From NCBI GenBank assembly GCA_910574865.1, contig CAJTDN010000011.1, positions 124,001 to 188,000 on the forward strand: a stretch of DNA of 64,000 bases, given 5' to 3'. A program made the position numbers and the translations under genes. Below are positions 33,210 to 43,010 of the stretch, piece by piece. The stretch's first letter is position 1. The number at the start of each line of letters is the position of its first letter. The notes beneath the pieces are model-generated. The model saw nothing but the letters and a program-made list of their open reading frames with translations, did no database searches and was not told the origin of the DNA. The DNA is from Lachnospiraceae bacterium. Lineage in GTDB: Bacteria > Bacillota > Clostridia > Lachnospirales > Lachnospiraceae.

Positions 33210-35552
33210 TTATTCATCCCTTCCTTTAATCCGTGCTTTTCTTTTCGTGGAACTTGTTTGCTCCGTATATGGAAAGAACACCAGATCCGCCCCCCGCTGC
33301 CGCAAATACGTCCCCTTTGCCATCCACTCCGGATCGTCCTCATAGTCGCTTCCGGAAAACTGGACATCAAAATGATACAACCGATATGCTTCCTCCGTCC
33401 CCGGCCGCTCGGGCGGAATCCGCACCGCCTCGTCCACGAACCTGCACGCTTCCACAATCTTGATTCTTTCTTCAAACGGCACGTACGGGCTCGTCTTTTT
33501 ATCCCTTATGACCTGCTCGTCTGTCACGACTCCCACAATCAGATAATCACACTGTTCTTTCGCCCGCCTGAGCAAATTCATATGTCCAATGTGGAACAAG
33601 TCAAATACCCCCGCGACATAGCCGACGTGATATTTTTTCGGTTCTTCTTTTTTCTCCACACGCACTTGCTTTGGGGGCCTATCATATTCCAGATTTGGAT
33701 TGTACACTACAAAATCCTTTATCCCCATGGACTTCAACTGTTCCATGACGGCGTCAAAGTCCTTAATGCAAATAAACACCCGAAACGGAACCTCCTGTTT
33801 CTGTAGCTCCTTTGGCGGACTTATCTTTAACGCCTTCCCGTTTCCGATGTCCTCCATGGCGGAAAATGTCTTCCCCCACTTCCCATCATCATTATCCACG
33901 ATTCCGAAAACCTCATAATGCTTACCAAACTGCAAGACAAATTGCTCCGCAAACTTTCCCGAGCCAAACAGATAAATTTTTTTCCCTTCTATATTTTTGA
34001 AAATGTTTGTGAAAAGCCGTTCATACTCTTCTTGTGTATAGTCCATTCTATGCCGGTTTGAAACCACCGTGCGCCAGTCCCTCCTATGCCGCCTGTGATA
34101 ACTGGCAAGCGTTTTCTCACTCCTGAGTTTCCTGATAAACACCTCGGTAAACTTCCGCCAGACTTCCCGGTGCTCCCACAGTTTAAAATGCTTCAACACG
34201 TCGTCCCTTGCCAAAATGGATTCCAAATAGGCACGGTCTCCGTATATCAAGTCAATCGTCCGCATGAAAATCACGTTCGCCGGTAAATTTTCCAAATAGA
34301 ACTCCTGGTCAAAAAACAAAAAGCCACCATCCGCATGAAAACAATTTAACGAAACCAGATCGATGTACCCTCTTTTCAAAACAACTCCGATGTCTTCTTG
34401 TTCCCGCAAACTTCCAAAGGCCAATTTCTCCCATTTATCCATGTTGGGATCGTCAAATTTCCGTTTTTCCCATTCCGGCTCGAACTGCCGCCAATTCACT
34501 TCATCATAAGAAACGGCCTCCGACGAGTTTAAAACGATGCTCCTAAAACGTTCTAACTCGGACATGAACCGCCCCTTGTCCGCTCTTAGCAGTTTTCTAA
34601 AATATTGCGTGGCGATTTCTCCTTGAACATAGGGCGTTACAAAAGAATCTCCATCTATCTTGCCATCCGCCATCGGCACGTTATGTTCTTTTAAATACCT
34701 GGTATTTTCCAACAATTCCGTAATTCTTTTTTGCCCCTCGGCAAATAAAGCCTTTTTACAGACATTTCCGCCACGTTTAATCACGGTTGCAAGCGCGTCT
34801 TCACGTCCCCGGTCTCCCGACACCGTAATCTGATCCGCATCTGTCAATTGACCGCCCATTGAGCACTCTATCAGAAATCCGTTCGCCATGGGATGAAACA
34901 TCCCGTTTTTTAGCAAATCGTCATAAAGTCTTTCCTCTTCCAAAAACACGGTCTGCGGGCAATGGTATTGCGGAAACACGCGGATGTCCAGGGATTCATT
35001 TGGAATGTAATCATCCGCCACCATTACCTGGGGACGCAAAAGCGCGGGCATGACGGAGTAAAACCTTTGTCTTTCAAATCCTGCCTCAAAAAGCATCTCC
35101 TTAAGTTCCGCTTTCGAATATGCCCGCCCTTGTATTTCTCCCATCCTTTTTTGGCTCACCTTGACATAATTGTCAATGCCGTCCAAGACATGTCCCGTAT
35201 ACGCATCCTTGTCGCCGCAAAAATAGCGAATTGCCAGTCGATTGTCCGCGGCAATCAACATCTTCCCCTCAGCACGCAAAAGACCTTTTAACTTTCTCAA
35301 CAACAGACAAGGCCGTTTACTTTTTTCAACAATTCCGGCCAGCACGATATAGTCAACCATTTCCGCGCACGCGTCAAGCTCCTCCACACCGCACCGATGC
35401 GTCTCCAACCCACGCTCCACAAGAACGTCAAACAACACGTCCCACATTTGCGCGCCTGCGTCCGCCACGAAAAGCGCCTTGTCTCCTTTTTTGAAAGGAT
35501 ACCAACCAATCAGGGCCTTGGGCAGTTCTTTCTCTATCATTTCCATCTGCAT
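33210..35552 (-). CDS. Fusion: methyltransferase-like, kinase-like, adaptor and TagD-type cytidylyltransferase
   Basis: A 780-residue protein. About 1-190 is class I methyltransferase-like (LRKLKGLLRAEGKMLIAADN). About 200-490 is similar to a lipopolysaccharide-kinase or phosphotransferase fold by weak pattern (GYIDLVSLNCFHADGGFLFF). About 520-620 is the adaptor (KIYLFGSGKFAEQFVLQFG, GIVDNDDGKWG). About 638-780 is a glycerol-3-phosphate cytidylyltransferase-type domain with FDLFHIGHMNLL and TSSTKR. It could make CDP-glycerol or a related CDP-alcohol for the glycerophosphotransferase encoded at 39630. The ribosome site is AGGGGG. Confidence 0.75.
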   Translation of the reverse strand: MQMEMIEKELPKALIGWYPFKKGDKALFVADAGAQMWDVLFDVLVERGLETHRCGVEELDACAEMVDYIVLAGIVEKSKRPCLLLRKLKGLLRAEGKMLIAADNRLAIRYFCGDKDAYTGHVLDGIDNYVKVSQKRMGEIQGRAYSKAELKEMLFEAGFERQRFYSVMPALLRPQVMVADDYIPNESLDIRVFPQYHCPQTVFLEEERLYDDLLKNGMFHPMANGFLIECSMGGQLTDADQITVSGDRGREDALATVIKRGGNVCKKALFAEGQKRITELLENTRYLKEHNVPMADGKIDGDSFVTPYVQGEIATQYFRKLLRADKGRFMSELERFRSIVLNSSEAVSYDEVNWRQFEPEWEKRKFDDPNMDKWEKLAFGSLREQEDIGVVLKRGYIDLVSLNCFHADGGFLFFDQEFYLENLPANVIFMRTIDLIYGDRAYLESILARDDVLKHFKLWEHREVWRKFTEVFIRKLRSEKTLASYHRRHRRDWRTVVSNRHRMDYTQEEYERLFTNIFKNIEGKKIYLFGSGKFAEQFVLQFGKHYEVFGIVDNDDGKWGKTFSAMEDIGNGKALKISPPKELQKQEVPFRVFICIKDFDAVMEQLKSMGIKDFVVYNPNLEYDRPPKQVRVEKKEEPKKYHVGYVAGVFDLFHIGHMNLLRRAKEQCDYLIVGVVTDEQVIRDKKTSPYVPFEERIKIVEACRFVDEAVRIPPERPGTEEAYRLYHFDVQFSGSDYEDDPEWMAKGTYLRQRGADLVFFPYTEQTSSTKRKARIKGRDE

Positions 35553-35634
35553 AATTGTTCCCCCTAAGAATTATTACCGTCACTTTGCCGGTCAATGACC
35601 ATGCGGCATGGCGTACACTTTTCGCGACCCCCGG

Positions 35635-37026
35635 CTAATAATCCATATTGAAAAGCAAATAATCTTGCACCGGCACAAATTCCACGATTCTTTCATCCGG
35701 CACGCCCAATTGCAAAAGCTGTTTGCGCGCATTTTCTTTATCCCGTACCATGGTAACCACGAACACCGCCCCGTGAAACCGTTCTACCGCCTGCGCCGGC
35801 TCGTACACCGTGACTCCCTGCAAGGTCTTTCCCTGCAAGTTTGTCCCGTTGTCACAATATGCGGCCACTTTTCCCGGATAGCGATTCTCACTAAGCGCAT
35901 GAAAAAACGTTCCATATTTTCCGGCTCCGAAAATGACAATTTCATGATTTCCCGCCGCCTGAAAACATGTCCTTACCGCTTGAATCTTCTCCCCGTACCG
36001 CTCTTTACAACGCATATACAAGACTTCCGAGCCCTTCCACCATAACTTAAGTAATGCCCTGTCATACTCACTCAGACTTTCTTCGGTTAGCATCCCTTGT
36101 TCTTTCGCATCCATGAGCCATCTTCTTAATTCTTCGATTTCCTCCGCGCTTTCCTTCCAATACCGTCCCCCGGCGGCCATATTGTGAAACCGCCCCAGAC
36201 ACTGCTCCGCCATCCTTTGACATACCGCATGAATCCACTCAGCCGGGACGCCCATTTCTAATATCCGCCCGTATTCATCCAAAAGGTACCGAAAGGCCTT
36301 GACGTCATACCCGGACGCCTTTCGATTGTCCTGCCGATAATGATAAACGACCTTGTCCAGATACAACGCCTTTTTAGAACGTTGAAACACCTGAAAATTA
36401 AATCCAATGTCCTGATATGCCGCCCCGGGAGTCTCATTGAGTCGAATTTGCTTTATAAAGGAGGCCTTGTACAAGCCAAGCCACAAGTATGCATCCGCCG
36501 AGAAAAGCGCCGGATGCCCGCTCGGGTTTAACACGCCTCCCGCATTTCTCGCATCCCTTATCTCGTATGCCACTTGAACGTCGTTCGATATTTCCCAAAA
36601 CGCCCGCGCCACACCTTTCACATAATCGTACCCTCCCGGACATTGCGTGTCTGGTTCGTTCCCTTCCAACGGATTTTTCACACTTGGCATCGCCCGCGTA
36701 TCCACCGCCATGCTTTTATATAAGGTTTCATACATGTCTCTTTCAATAAAGTCGTCCGTCTCCACGACGCCGATATATTTCCCCCCGGCAAGCTCAAGTC
36801 CCAGATTCAATTGGTATCCATAACTTTTCTTATCAGAACGGACGCACCGAATCCGCGAATCCTTGGCGGCGTACTCCCGCAAAATCTCCCAGGTTCCATC
36901 CGTGGAACCCGCGTCAACCGCAATGATTTCCAAATCTGTAAACGATTGATTCATCACGCTTTCCATGCACGTTCTTATATATCCCGCCACGTTTAAAGAC
37001 GGCATAATGACAGAAATCTCCGGCAT
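35635..37026 (-). CDS. Family 2 glycosyltransferase with C-terminal adaptor
   Basis: A 463-residue enzyme. The GT-A domain covers about 1-240: ISVIMPSLNVAGYIRTCMES, AVDAGSTDGTWEIL and the ETDDF metal motif. The middle is helical. The last about 100 residues are the adaptor (EIVIFGAGKYGTFFHAL, AYCDNGTNLQGKTL, RKQLLQLGVPDERI). It should add a sugar from a nucleotide donor to the glycan. The ATG at 37026 is behind GGGGGAG. Confidence 0.9.
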   Translation of the reverse strand: MPEISVIMPSLNVAGYIRTCMESVMNQSFTDLEIIAVDAGSTDGTWEILREYAAKDSRIRCVRSDKKSYGYQLNLGLELAGGKYIGVVETDDFIERDMYETLYKSMAVDTRAMPSVKNPLEGNEPDTQCPGGYDYVKGVARAFWEISNDVQVAYEIRDARNAGGVLNPSGHPALFSADAYLWLGLYKASFIKQIRLNETPGAAYQDIGFNFQVFQRSKKALYLDKVVYHYRQDNRKASGYDVKAFRYLLDEYGRILEMGVPAEWIHAVCQRMAEQCLGRFHNMAAGGRYWKESAEEIEELRRWLMDAKEQGMLTEESLSEYDRALLKLWWKGSEVLYMRCKERYGEKIQAVRTCFQAAGNHEIVIFGAGKYGTFFHALSENRYPGKVAAYCDNGTNLQGKTLQGVTVYEPAQAVERFHGAVFVVTMVRDKENARKQLLQLGVPDERIVEFVPVQDYLLFNMDY

Positions 37027-37176
37027 CACGGACTCCCCCTTTCCTCTTTTCGCCGACCTATACCCATCCGGGCATCCCGCATCAGACGTGCTTCGCGCCA
37101 GCGGACGCTTACGCGCCCGGCAAAATATGCCATTACGGCAAGTTGCATAGCGTCACAGACAATGGGTTTTTTCTCC

Positions 37177-37500
37177 CTACACGAATAAAACATGTGTTTT
37201 TTGAATCCCTTTTTCCTTCAATATTTGATACATTTCCTTCGAGTACTTCCCGGCAACCAGATACGTCGCGTCCGAATGCCGTCTGCAAATCCCGCCCACG
37301 TCGCACACCGGCACGCCCTCCACTTCTTTGCCGCTTAACTCATCATTCGAATCGCAAAAACAGATAATATTCTTTTTGACCCCATTCCTCTCTAAATAAT
37401 GAAGGATTCTTCGCCCGTACGCGCCGGCGCCAAAGATGATCAGCCTCCCGCTTTCCGCCAGCAAAACGTCATCATATAAAATGTCACCGATATATTCCAT
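37177..37500 (-). CDS. Free-standing adaptor domain protein
   Basis: A 107-residue protein that consists only of the domain shared by its neighbours: RLIIFGAGAYGRRILHYL at about 17-34, CFCDSNDELSGKEVEGVPV at about 48-66, a YLVAGKYSKEMYQILKEKGI end. FGAGAYG is a dinucleotide-fold glycine loop, but no catalytic residues follow. A minor possibility is the remnant of a larger gene, though its start (GAGGATGG) and length look intact. Function is unknown; competition for, or nucleation of, an enzyme complex is a guess. Confidence 0.8.
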   Translation of the reverse strand: MEYIGDILYDDVLLAESGRLIIFGAGAYGRRILHYLERNGVKKNIICFCDSNDELSGKEVEGVPVCDVGGICRRHSDATYLVAGKYSKEMYQILKEKGIQKTHVLFV

Positions 37501-37530
37501 GCGTCACACCATCCTCGTGATTTTTTTGTA

Positions 37531-38679
37531 TTATTTCTTGTTTAAAACCACCGTGATTACCACCGGATAATCAACATCGTCAACCTGAAAATCTTCCTCG
37601 TGCAAATCCTCCTGGCATAGGCCGCAAACCATTGCCGCCGCGGTTTTCACATTTCCACGGATACGCACCTTCACGTTTTCCTTTCCAAACAGCGGCTCAA
37701 AAAGCTTCCGCATCGCGTCTTCATGAAAGCAATAATAACTCCCCCACAAATCCGCATCATAACGGGAAACCGGGGAGATTCCCGAAACCGTGAGGAGCGC
37801 GCTCCCATTTTTCTTAAGCATCTTATAAATATTTTGAGCTACCTTTTTTATGTCAAAAATAAACATTAAAGTCTGCGTTATAATCGCGCAGTCATATTTG
37901 TCGCATTCAATTCCTTCACCGGTTTCAAGGTTCCCCTTGATGCGATTGTCGCCCCATCCTTCTAAATGAAGCATGTAAGAATGCTCCACCCTGCCTTCCC
38001 CATATCGCAACGTATAAGTGTCTTCCGCGATTTCCAGACAGTCCCCGTGTATCAGAGATTTATTCTTTTCCAGAAAGTCCTCTATGTAATAACGGTCTAT
38101 CGCCTTTCCCCTCTCAAGTCCAAAGCTTCTGCTGACCGGGCTCGTTCCCATTTGCGCGATAGCGTTAATAACGGGATATTTCTTCCGATACTCTCTTCTC
38201 AGAAGCTCCCGTCCTATTACCTGCAACTGGTCATGGTCGCCCACCTCGACTTTCTCTCCCGCGTCAAAATGGTAAAAGACCGCTCCCCCGCCTTCTGCCG
38301 TCAAATGCCGTCCGTCCTCGAACAGCAAACCCTCACATTCCTTATACGGCGGAAAGGCGACGCCAAACAAAATCCGTTCTTCCCCGACCCCTAAATCATG
38401 CAACTGCCGCCACATGGAAACATATTGATAAGACATTAAAACAATGAACTCGTCATCTTGCAAACGCTCCTTTATGTCGTCTGGATGACAAAGGGGGACA
38501 TCCGTCTCTTTATAATCCGTCTTTTCGTAGTGGCGTTTACTTTCCGATAGGTCTTCTGCCGTCATCCCGCTCTTCAACGCCTTATTATCAAGAAATCCCA
38601 CCACGTCAAAATTGTCTTTTATATAGTCTTCTTTTTCCTTATATAATTTTCCGGTACCAAACACAAAGACCTTTTGCAC
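37531..38679 (-). CDS. Adaptor plus class I methyltransferase
   Basis: A 382-residue protein with the adaptor at about 1-110 (KVFVFGTGKLYKEKEDYI, GFLDNKALKSGM, MWRQLHDLGVGEERI) and a SAM methyltransferase-like domain at about 190-370 (HGDCLEIAEDTYTLRYG, DCAIITQTLMFIFDIKK). The GTG at 38679 is preferred: AGAGGGGG precedes it and the conserved domain starts there. The longer TTG reading (38769) overlaps the deacetylase gene by 44 bp. It probably methylates a sugar. Confidence 0.75.
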   Translation of the reverse strand: MQKVFVFGTGKLYKEKEDYIKDNFDVVGFLDNKALKSGMTAEDLSESKRHYEKTDYKETDVPLCHPDDIKERLQDDEFIVLMSYQYVSMWRQLHDLGVGEERILFGVAFPPYKECEGLLFEDGRHLTAEGGGAVFYHFDAGEKVEVGDHDQLQVIGRELLRREYRKKYPVINAIAQMGTSPVSRSFGLERGKAIDRYYIEDFLEKNKSLIHGDCLEIAEDTYTLRYGEGRVEHSYMLHLEGWGDNRIKGNLETGEGIECDKYDCAIITQTLMFIFDIKKVAQNIYKMLKKNGSALLTVSGISPVSRYDADLWGSYYCFHEDAMRKLFEPLFGKENVKVRIRGNVKTAAAMVCGLCQEDLHEEDFQVDDVDYPVVITVVLNKK

Positions 38680-38725
38680 TTCGCCGCCCCCTCTTTCATG
38701 TCGCGCCCTTTCGTCGTGTTCCCAC

Positions 38726-39643
38726 TTACTCTGTCCAATATTCCTTAATTTTTCTTTCAAATTCGCCAATGTTCCAATCCCGTGCCACCTTACGCGGAAT
38801 CCTATAAGGATTCGTCCCGGAAACCCATAGCGCGTTTTCCGTCGAAGCCGCCTTTTGTATCCCGCATCTTCGGCATATTTCTACCGTGTCATCGTCAAAA
38901 TCAACCTCCGGCCCGCCAAAAGGGTAGGAAAACAATGTGATTTCCTTATTTAAAAGCCGCGACAGTACGTCAACCGAATCTCTGATTTCCCTCTCCTGTT
39001 CCTTCTTGTCCAGGTTGACAAGTGACGGATGGGACACCGTGTGCGCACCTACCGATACCATCCGTGCGCTATCCATTTTCCTGCAGTCATCCGGCGAAAG
39101 CAACCGGTTATTTTCTCTTACCTTCCGCTTCAGTCCCCGCCAGTTCCACAACTGCTTCAACCATTCTTCCCTCTTATCGGCACCTACATAGTTTTTCATC
39201 AGATGATGAAGCCCCAGGTAGCAATTCTTCCGATACTCGTAGGTGCCCGTATTCCATTCACAATGAAATTCGTCATCCTCAAGCTTCAGCGATGGTGGAA
39301 AATTCTCACCAACGATTAGAAGTTGCTCTAACTCGTCCCACCAGAATTCCTTCGTCTGGTTCAGTCCTCCCGTGCTGACGAATACCGTCGCGGGTACTTC
39401 CAGCTCCTCCAAAACCGGTACCGCGTAGGTCAGGTTATCCAGATATCCGTCGTCAAACGTAATCGCCACCGCATCCGTATCCAACGAGTTCCAGTCATCC
39501 TCAAAACGTACGATTTGATAATTGTTCTTCAAATACAGCATCTGCTGGCGAAACCTGATTGGAGACACGCAAAGCAAGTTATAATCCATCTCCGAAACGT
39601 TCACTCTATGGTAATATAATACAAGAACTCTATTTTTCCCCAT
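38726..39643 (-). CDS. Polysaccharide deacetylase, NodB family
   Basis: A 305-residue enzyme with the NodB fold: YYHRV near the start, TFDDGYLDN with the metal-binding Asp pair at about 78-86, and GAHTVSHPSL with the two metal histidines at about 195-204. It removes N-acetyl groups from amino sugars of the glycan or its precursor. No signal peptide or membrane anchor is present, unlike most wall deacetylases, so it should act in the cytoplasm on an intermediate. It overlaps the upstream gene by 14 bp. Confidence 0.9.
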   Translation of the reverse strand: MGKNRVLVLYYHRVNVSEMDYNLLCVSPIRFRQQMLYLKNNYQIVRFEDDWNSLDTDAVAITFDDGYLDNLTYAVPVLEELEVPATVFVSTGGLNQTKEFWWDELEQLLIVGENFPPSLKLEDDEFHCEWNTGTYEYRKNCYLGLHHLMKNYVGADKREEWLKQLWNWRGLKRKVRENNRLLSPDDCRKMDSARMVSVGAHTVSHPSLVNLDKKEQEREIRDSVDVLSRLLNKEITLFSYPFGGPEVDFDDDTVEICRRCGIQKAASTENALWVSGTNPYRIPRKVARDWNIGEFERKIKEYWTE

Positions 39644-41237
39644 TATCCTTCCAATCTTTCTTCAATATTTCCATCATGAATTTTGCCGCCCTCCCGCTGG
39701 CATGCCCATCCTCATGAACCCCGTATTTTTCCAGAAATTTCCCCACCCTTTCCGCGTATGATTTTTGGTCGAATCTCATAATGTTCTGACACAATGTTTC
39801 ATTTGATTCTGCCATCGCAAAGGGAAGTGTATCATAATCTATCAGCAATCCGCGTTCCCCATCAATATATTCCCGTCTGTCCGGGGCGTATAAAAAAACC
39901 GGGCTTTTCTTATACGCCGCCTCAAACATAATGCTGGAATAATCGGTAATCATCACGTCCGATGCCACTGCCAGTTCCTCACTGCTTGGATACGCTCCGG
40001 CATTCACGATATGCTCATCCTCCGGCAAAACATTTTCCCCAAAATTCAAACTCGGATGGAGTCGGACAAGCAAGTACCACTCCCCGCCCCATTTTTCAAC
40101 GATGACATTTCGTAATAATTCCATGTCCAATTGAATGGACATGCTGCGATTCCTTTCATATTCATCCGCCCTATATGTGGGTACGTACAAACAAACCCTT
40201 GCATTTTCTTTTAAGCCAAGTCGAGCCAGCACCGATGCCCTTATTGTCTTGTCAAAAAGAAGATCGGAGCGTGCAGATCCTACCCTTATCACCTTGCCTT
40301 TAAAGCCAAACCCGCTTCTGCACGAATCTTCATCAAATTCACTTCCTGAAAACAGATAGTCCATCCTCGCCCCGTCATACCGTATTGCCTCCACAACGTT
40401 CTCCGACACGCAGGATGATTTGTCATCCAAATAAAAGCTTTTAAGCGTAATACTGGACCAGTGTTTTACTTGAATATACACTTGATGCTCTCTTTTTCTT
40501 ATGTATGTAGGAACGAGATCGTCAAAAAGCCATATTTTTGCCGTCTCCATCTCATAGATATACTGTTTCCAGTTTTGTTGGTAAACCAGCCTCACTTCGT
40601 CCGGCCGCTCCAACGCCAAGTCATTTACCACCCAGACGATATCTAATTCTTCCTGCTCTCCCAACAAGGCCCTGGTAATTGCCCTCGCATGCTCCCCGTA
40701 CACTCCGATTAGCATTATGACTTTGTTGTTCTCGATTTTTTGGCAACAGCACCACTCGATATATTCATTTCGAATTCTTCCAAAATCCTCTTTCTCAAAC
40801 TCTTTCAATGCTTTTCTTCTATTTATCTCCAACTTCGGCAACACATAATGACATTTGATACCCATTCCCTCTAACTGTTCTACCATGGATACATAAAAAT
40901 TAGTACTGGTTATTAATACGATAATGTCTTGTCCACGGTACCTTTTTAGCACGTTGGGATTTTGAATGCGTAACTCCTCATACTCCGTGTGCCAAGCTTC
41001 ACCGCAGTATGATCCAAGCCTTTGGCCTTGTTTCCTCTTATCACTATCTATCACACCAACTATCTGCATATGATTACAACAATTTCGCAGGAAATAATCC
41101 AGCCCACCGCCAACACCAAAGATAAAGAGTTTCCTTCCTTTTTTACACTCCTCAAACTTCTCCCACGTCTGGCCTTCTTGTGCCATATTTTCACACAAGT
41201 GCGTCCCCTTTTCCATCGCCCTTGATATCATGTCCAC
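39630..41237 (-). CDS. Adaptor plus CDP-glycerol glycerophosphotransferase
   Basis: A 535-residue protein. The adaptor spans about 30-135 (KLFIFGVGGGLDYFLRN, GVIDSDKRKQGQRL). About 165-530 is the TagB/TagF-type glycerophosphotransferase domain: VCLYVPTYRADEYE, VRLHPSLN and SDVMITDYSSIMFEAA with the donor-site SS pair. It transfers glycerol-phosphate, or a similar polyol-phosphate, from CDP-glycerol. The donor may come from the cytidylyltransferase domains encoded at 33210 and 62610. The GTG start at 41237 follows GGGAGAG. Confidence 0.88.
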   Translation of the reverse strand: MDMISRAMEKGTHLCENMAQEGQTWEKFEECKKGRKLFIFGVGGGLDYFLRNCCNHMQIVGVIDSDKRKQGQRLGSYCGEAWHTEYEELRIQNPNVLKRYRGQDIIVLITSTNFYVSMVEQLEGMGIKCHYVLPKLEINRRKALKEFEKEDFGRIRNEYIEWCCCQKIENNKVIMLIGVYGEHARAITRALLGEQEELDIVWVVNDLALERPDEVRLVYQQNWKQYIYEMETAKIWLFDDLVPTYIRKREHQVYIQVKHWSSITLKSFYLDDKSSCVSENVVEAIRYDGARMDYLFSGSEFDEDSCRSGFGFKGKVIRVGSARSDLLFDKTIRASVLARLGLKENARVCLYVPTYRADEYERNRSMSIQLDMELLRNVIVEKWGGEWYLLVRLHPSLNFGENVLPEDEHIVNAGAYPSSEELAVASDVMITDYSSIMFEAAYKKSPVFLYAPDRREYIDGERGLLIDYDTLPFAMAESNETLCQNIMRFDQKSYAERVGKFLEKYGVHEDGHASGRAAKFMMEILKKDWKDNGEK

Positions 41238-41313
41238 GAATTATCTCTCCCGTCTTTTATAAGAATCCCCGGCGGCAGCGTGCAGATGACAACACGGCTT
41301 CCGTACACTGCCC

Positions 41314-42975
41314 CTACCTATATGCATACACGAAATCCATGTCACCATCTCTTGTGATTTGCCAGGAAAAACCTGACTTTTTCAAAATTTCACGCATATC
41401 CTCCATTTTTTCATGCCGGCCTTTCAACATGACAAGCGCGGCCTTGTCTAACATCGCGTCCCGTGAAAGTCTTTTCATCATCTCCCAGGCCCGCTCTCCC
41501 AGGCCCATTACCAAGACGACGTTATAGTGAAAATGATACTTGTCTATCACGGCCCCGACTTCTTCCACGTCAGGTTCATACTCGTATACCTTCTCCACGT
41601 TTTCACGTCCGCGGAAATAGAATGACGATGCTTTTGTACGCGCCCCGACGTCTAATATGACGTCTCGTTTTCCATTGTTAATATGGTAATTATAGCGCTG
41701 ATTTCCAAAAACCTCGTAAACGTCATCAAATTCGTCCTTTGTTCCGACTTTTACCATCGCGCCGTCCAATTCCAGCGAAAGCATTCCATCCGGCAACACG
41801 GAAATCGTATCAAATACCTCTCCGTAAATCCCAAACAGCGCCTGTCCAAGCATGATTTTTTCCGCGCCGATGCCGACGCGAGTCAATTCCTGGATAATAC
41901 GGAAGCATTCATTTACATTCAGCACCATTATAATCACTTTTTCGTACTCATATTTCCCTATTTCATTTACTTCGATAAATTTCTTTCCCGCATACCATCC
42001 CGTTTCCCTTCTGTCAATAAAGGCCTTTACGTAGTACCTCTCATTAAGTTCTTTTTCATGTTGTCGGAAAAATTTTCCCATACCATAGATTATCACATTT
42101 TCTTTTTCCGCTCCCTCCGTGTTTATGGCCGTATAACTTCCGTATAAATCGACATATGCCCTCTCTGTCTCCCGTCTTATCCCAATGGAATCCGGCAAAA
42201 GGAATTTTTCCTTTTTATCATTTGACACGTTGACCCGAAACTTGTCACTTGCCCCGCAATGTGTTCCCGTCCCGTCAAGCCCGATATTCCGCACCAGCGA
42301 TTCATATGGAAGAACGCAAATCCCGCCCGCTTCGAGCATGAGCAATGACCAGTATACATCCCATATGTCCCCCTTGCCCGCGACATTGCTCAATAGCATT
42401 TGCTCACAATCATTTCCCCATGTCGCCAACGCGCCAGATTTTTTTTCATCCCTCTTAAGCCTTTTTAAAATATCGTTGTCAAAGCTGAACCTTCTCCACC
42501 TATCCTTCCACGTCCCCCACCCCCAGGAGGACGTCCTTCCACAACCATAAACGTCATAGATGTCCCGTTCCACCTCTATCGGATCGTTAAACCCGCCGAC
42601 ACACCATACTCGTTCATCCTCACGATATTTTTCAAGGCACTGCTCCATAAAGCGCATGAAGTTTACGGCAGGCACGCAATCATCCTCTATGACGATTACC
42701 GCGTCGTGTCGCGACAAAGCATGACCCACTCCCGATATGACGGAGTTTGCCACGCCCTTGTTGGTATCAGAAACATATAACGTCGTCGGACAAAAGTCCG
42801 CCTCCCGAATCAGGCGGTTCACCTTCTCCCACTCCGCTCGATGTTCCTCCTTTCGCAAGCCGTCCTGGAAAATATATAGCGTTTTCGGAAGCACCGTATT
42901 TTGGCTTAACGCGTTTATCACCTCGCCCGTGTGATAGCTTCGATTGTATGTTAATAAAACCGTGGCAATGTCCAT
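41314..42975 (-). CDS. Glycosyltransferase, adaptor and FkbM-like fusion
   Basis: A 553-residue protein. About 1-260 is a GT-A glycosyltransferase (TVLLTYNRSYHTGEVINAL, VIVIEDDCVPAVNFM, WGWGTWKDRW). About 300-395 is the adaptor (NVIIYGMGKFFRQHEKEL, AFIDRRETGWYAGK). About 400-553 resembles an FkbM-type methyltransferase (VILDVGARTKASSFYF, VYEYEPDVEEV). The ATG at 42975 is behind AGGAGGCG; a longer reading overlaps the upstream gene. It likely adds a sugar and methylates. Confidence 0.8.
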   Translation of the reverse strand: MDIATVLLTYNRSYHTGEVINALSQNTVLPKTLYIFQDGLRKEEHRAEWEKVNRLIREADFCPTTLYVSDTNKGVANSVISGVGHALSRHDAVIVIEDDCVPAVNFMRFMEQCLEKYREDERVWCVGGFNDPIEVERDIYDVYGCGRTSSWGWGTWKDRWRRFSFDNDILKRLKRDEKKSGALATWGNDCEQMLLSNVAGKGDIWDVYWSLLMLEAGGICVLPYESLVRNIGLDGTGTHCGASDKFRVNVSNDKKEKFLLPDSIGIRRETERAYVDLYGSYTAINTEGAEKENVIIYGMGKFFRQHEKELNERYYVKAFIDRRETGWYAGKKFIEVNEIGKYEYEKVIIMVLNVNECFRIIQELTRVGIGAEKIMLGQALFGIYGEVFDTISVLPDGMLSLELDGAMVKVGTKDEFDDVYEVFGNQRYNYHINNGKRDVILDVGARTKASSFYFRGRENVEKVYEYEPDVEEVGAVIDKYHFHYNVVLVMGLGERAWEMMKRLSRDAMLDKAALVMLKGRHEKMEDMREILKKSGFSWQITRDGDMDFVYAYR

Positions 42976-43010
42976 CGCCCTTCGCCTCCTGCAGTCCGTC
43001 TGTTCGCAAA

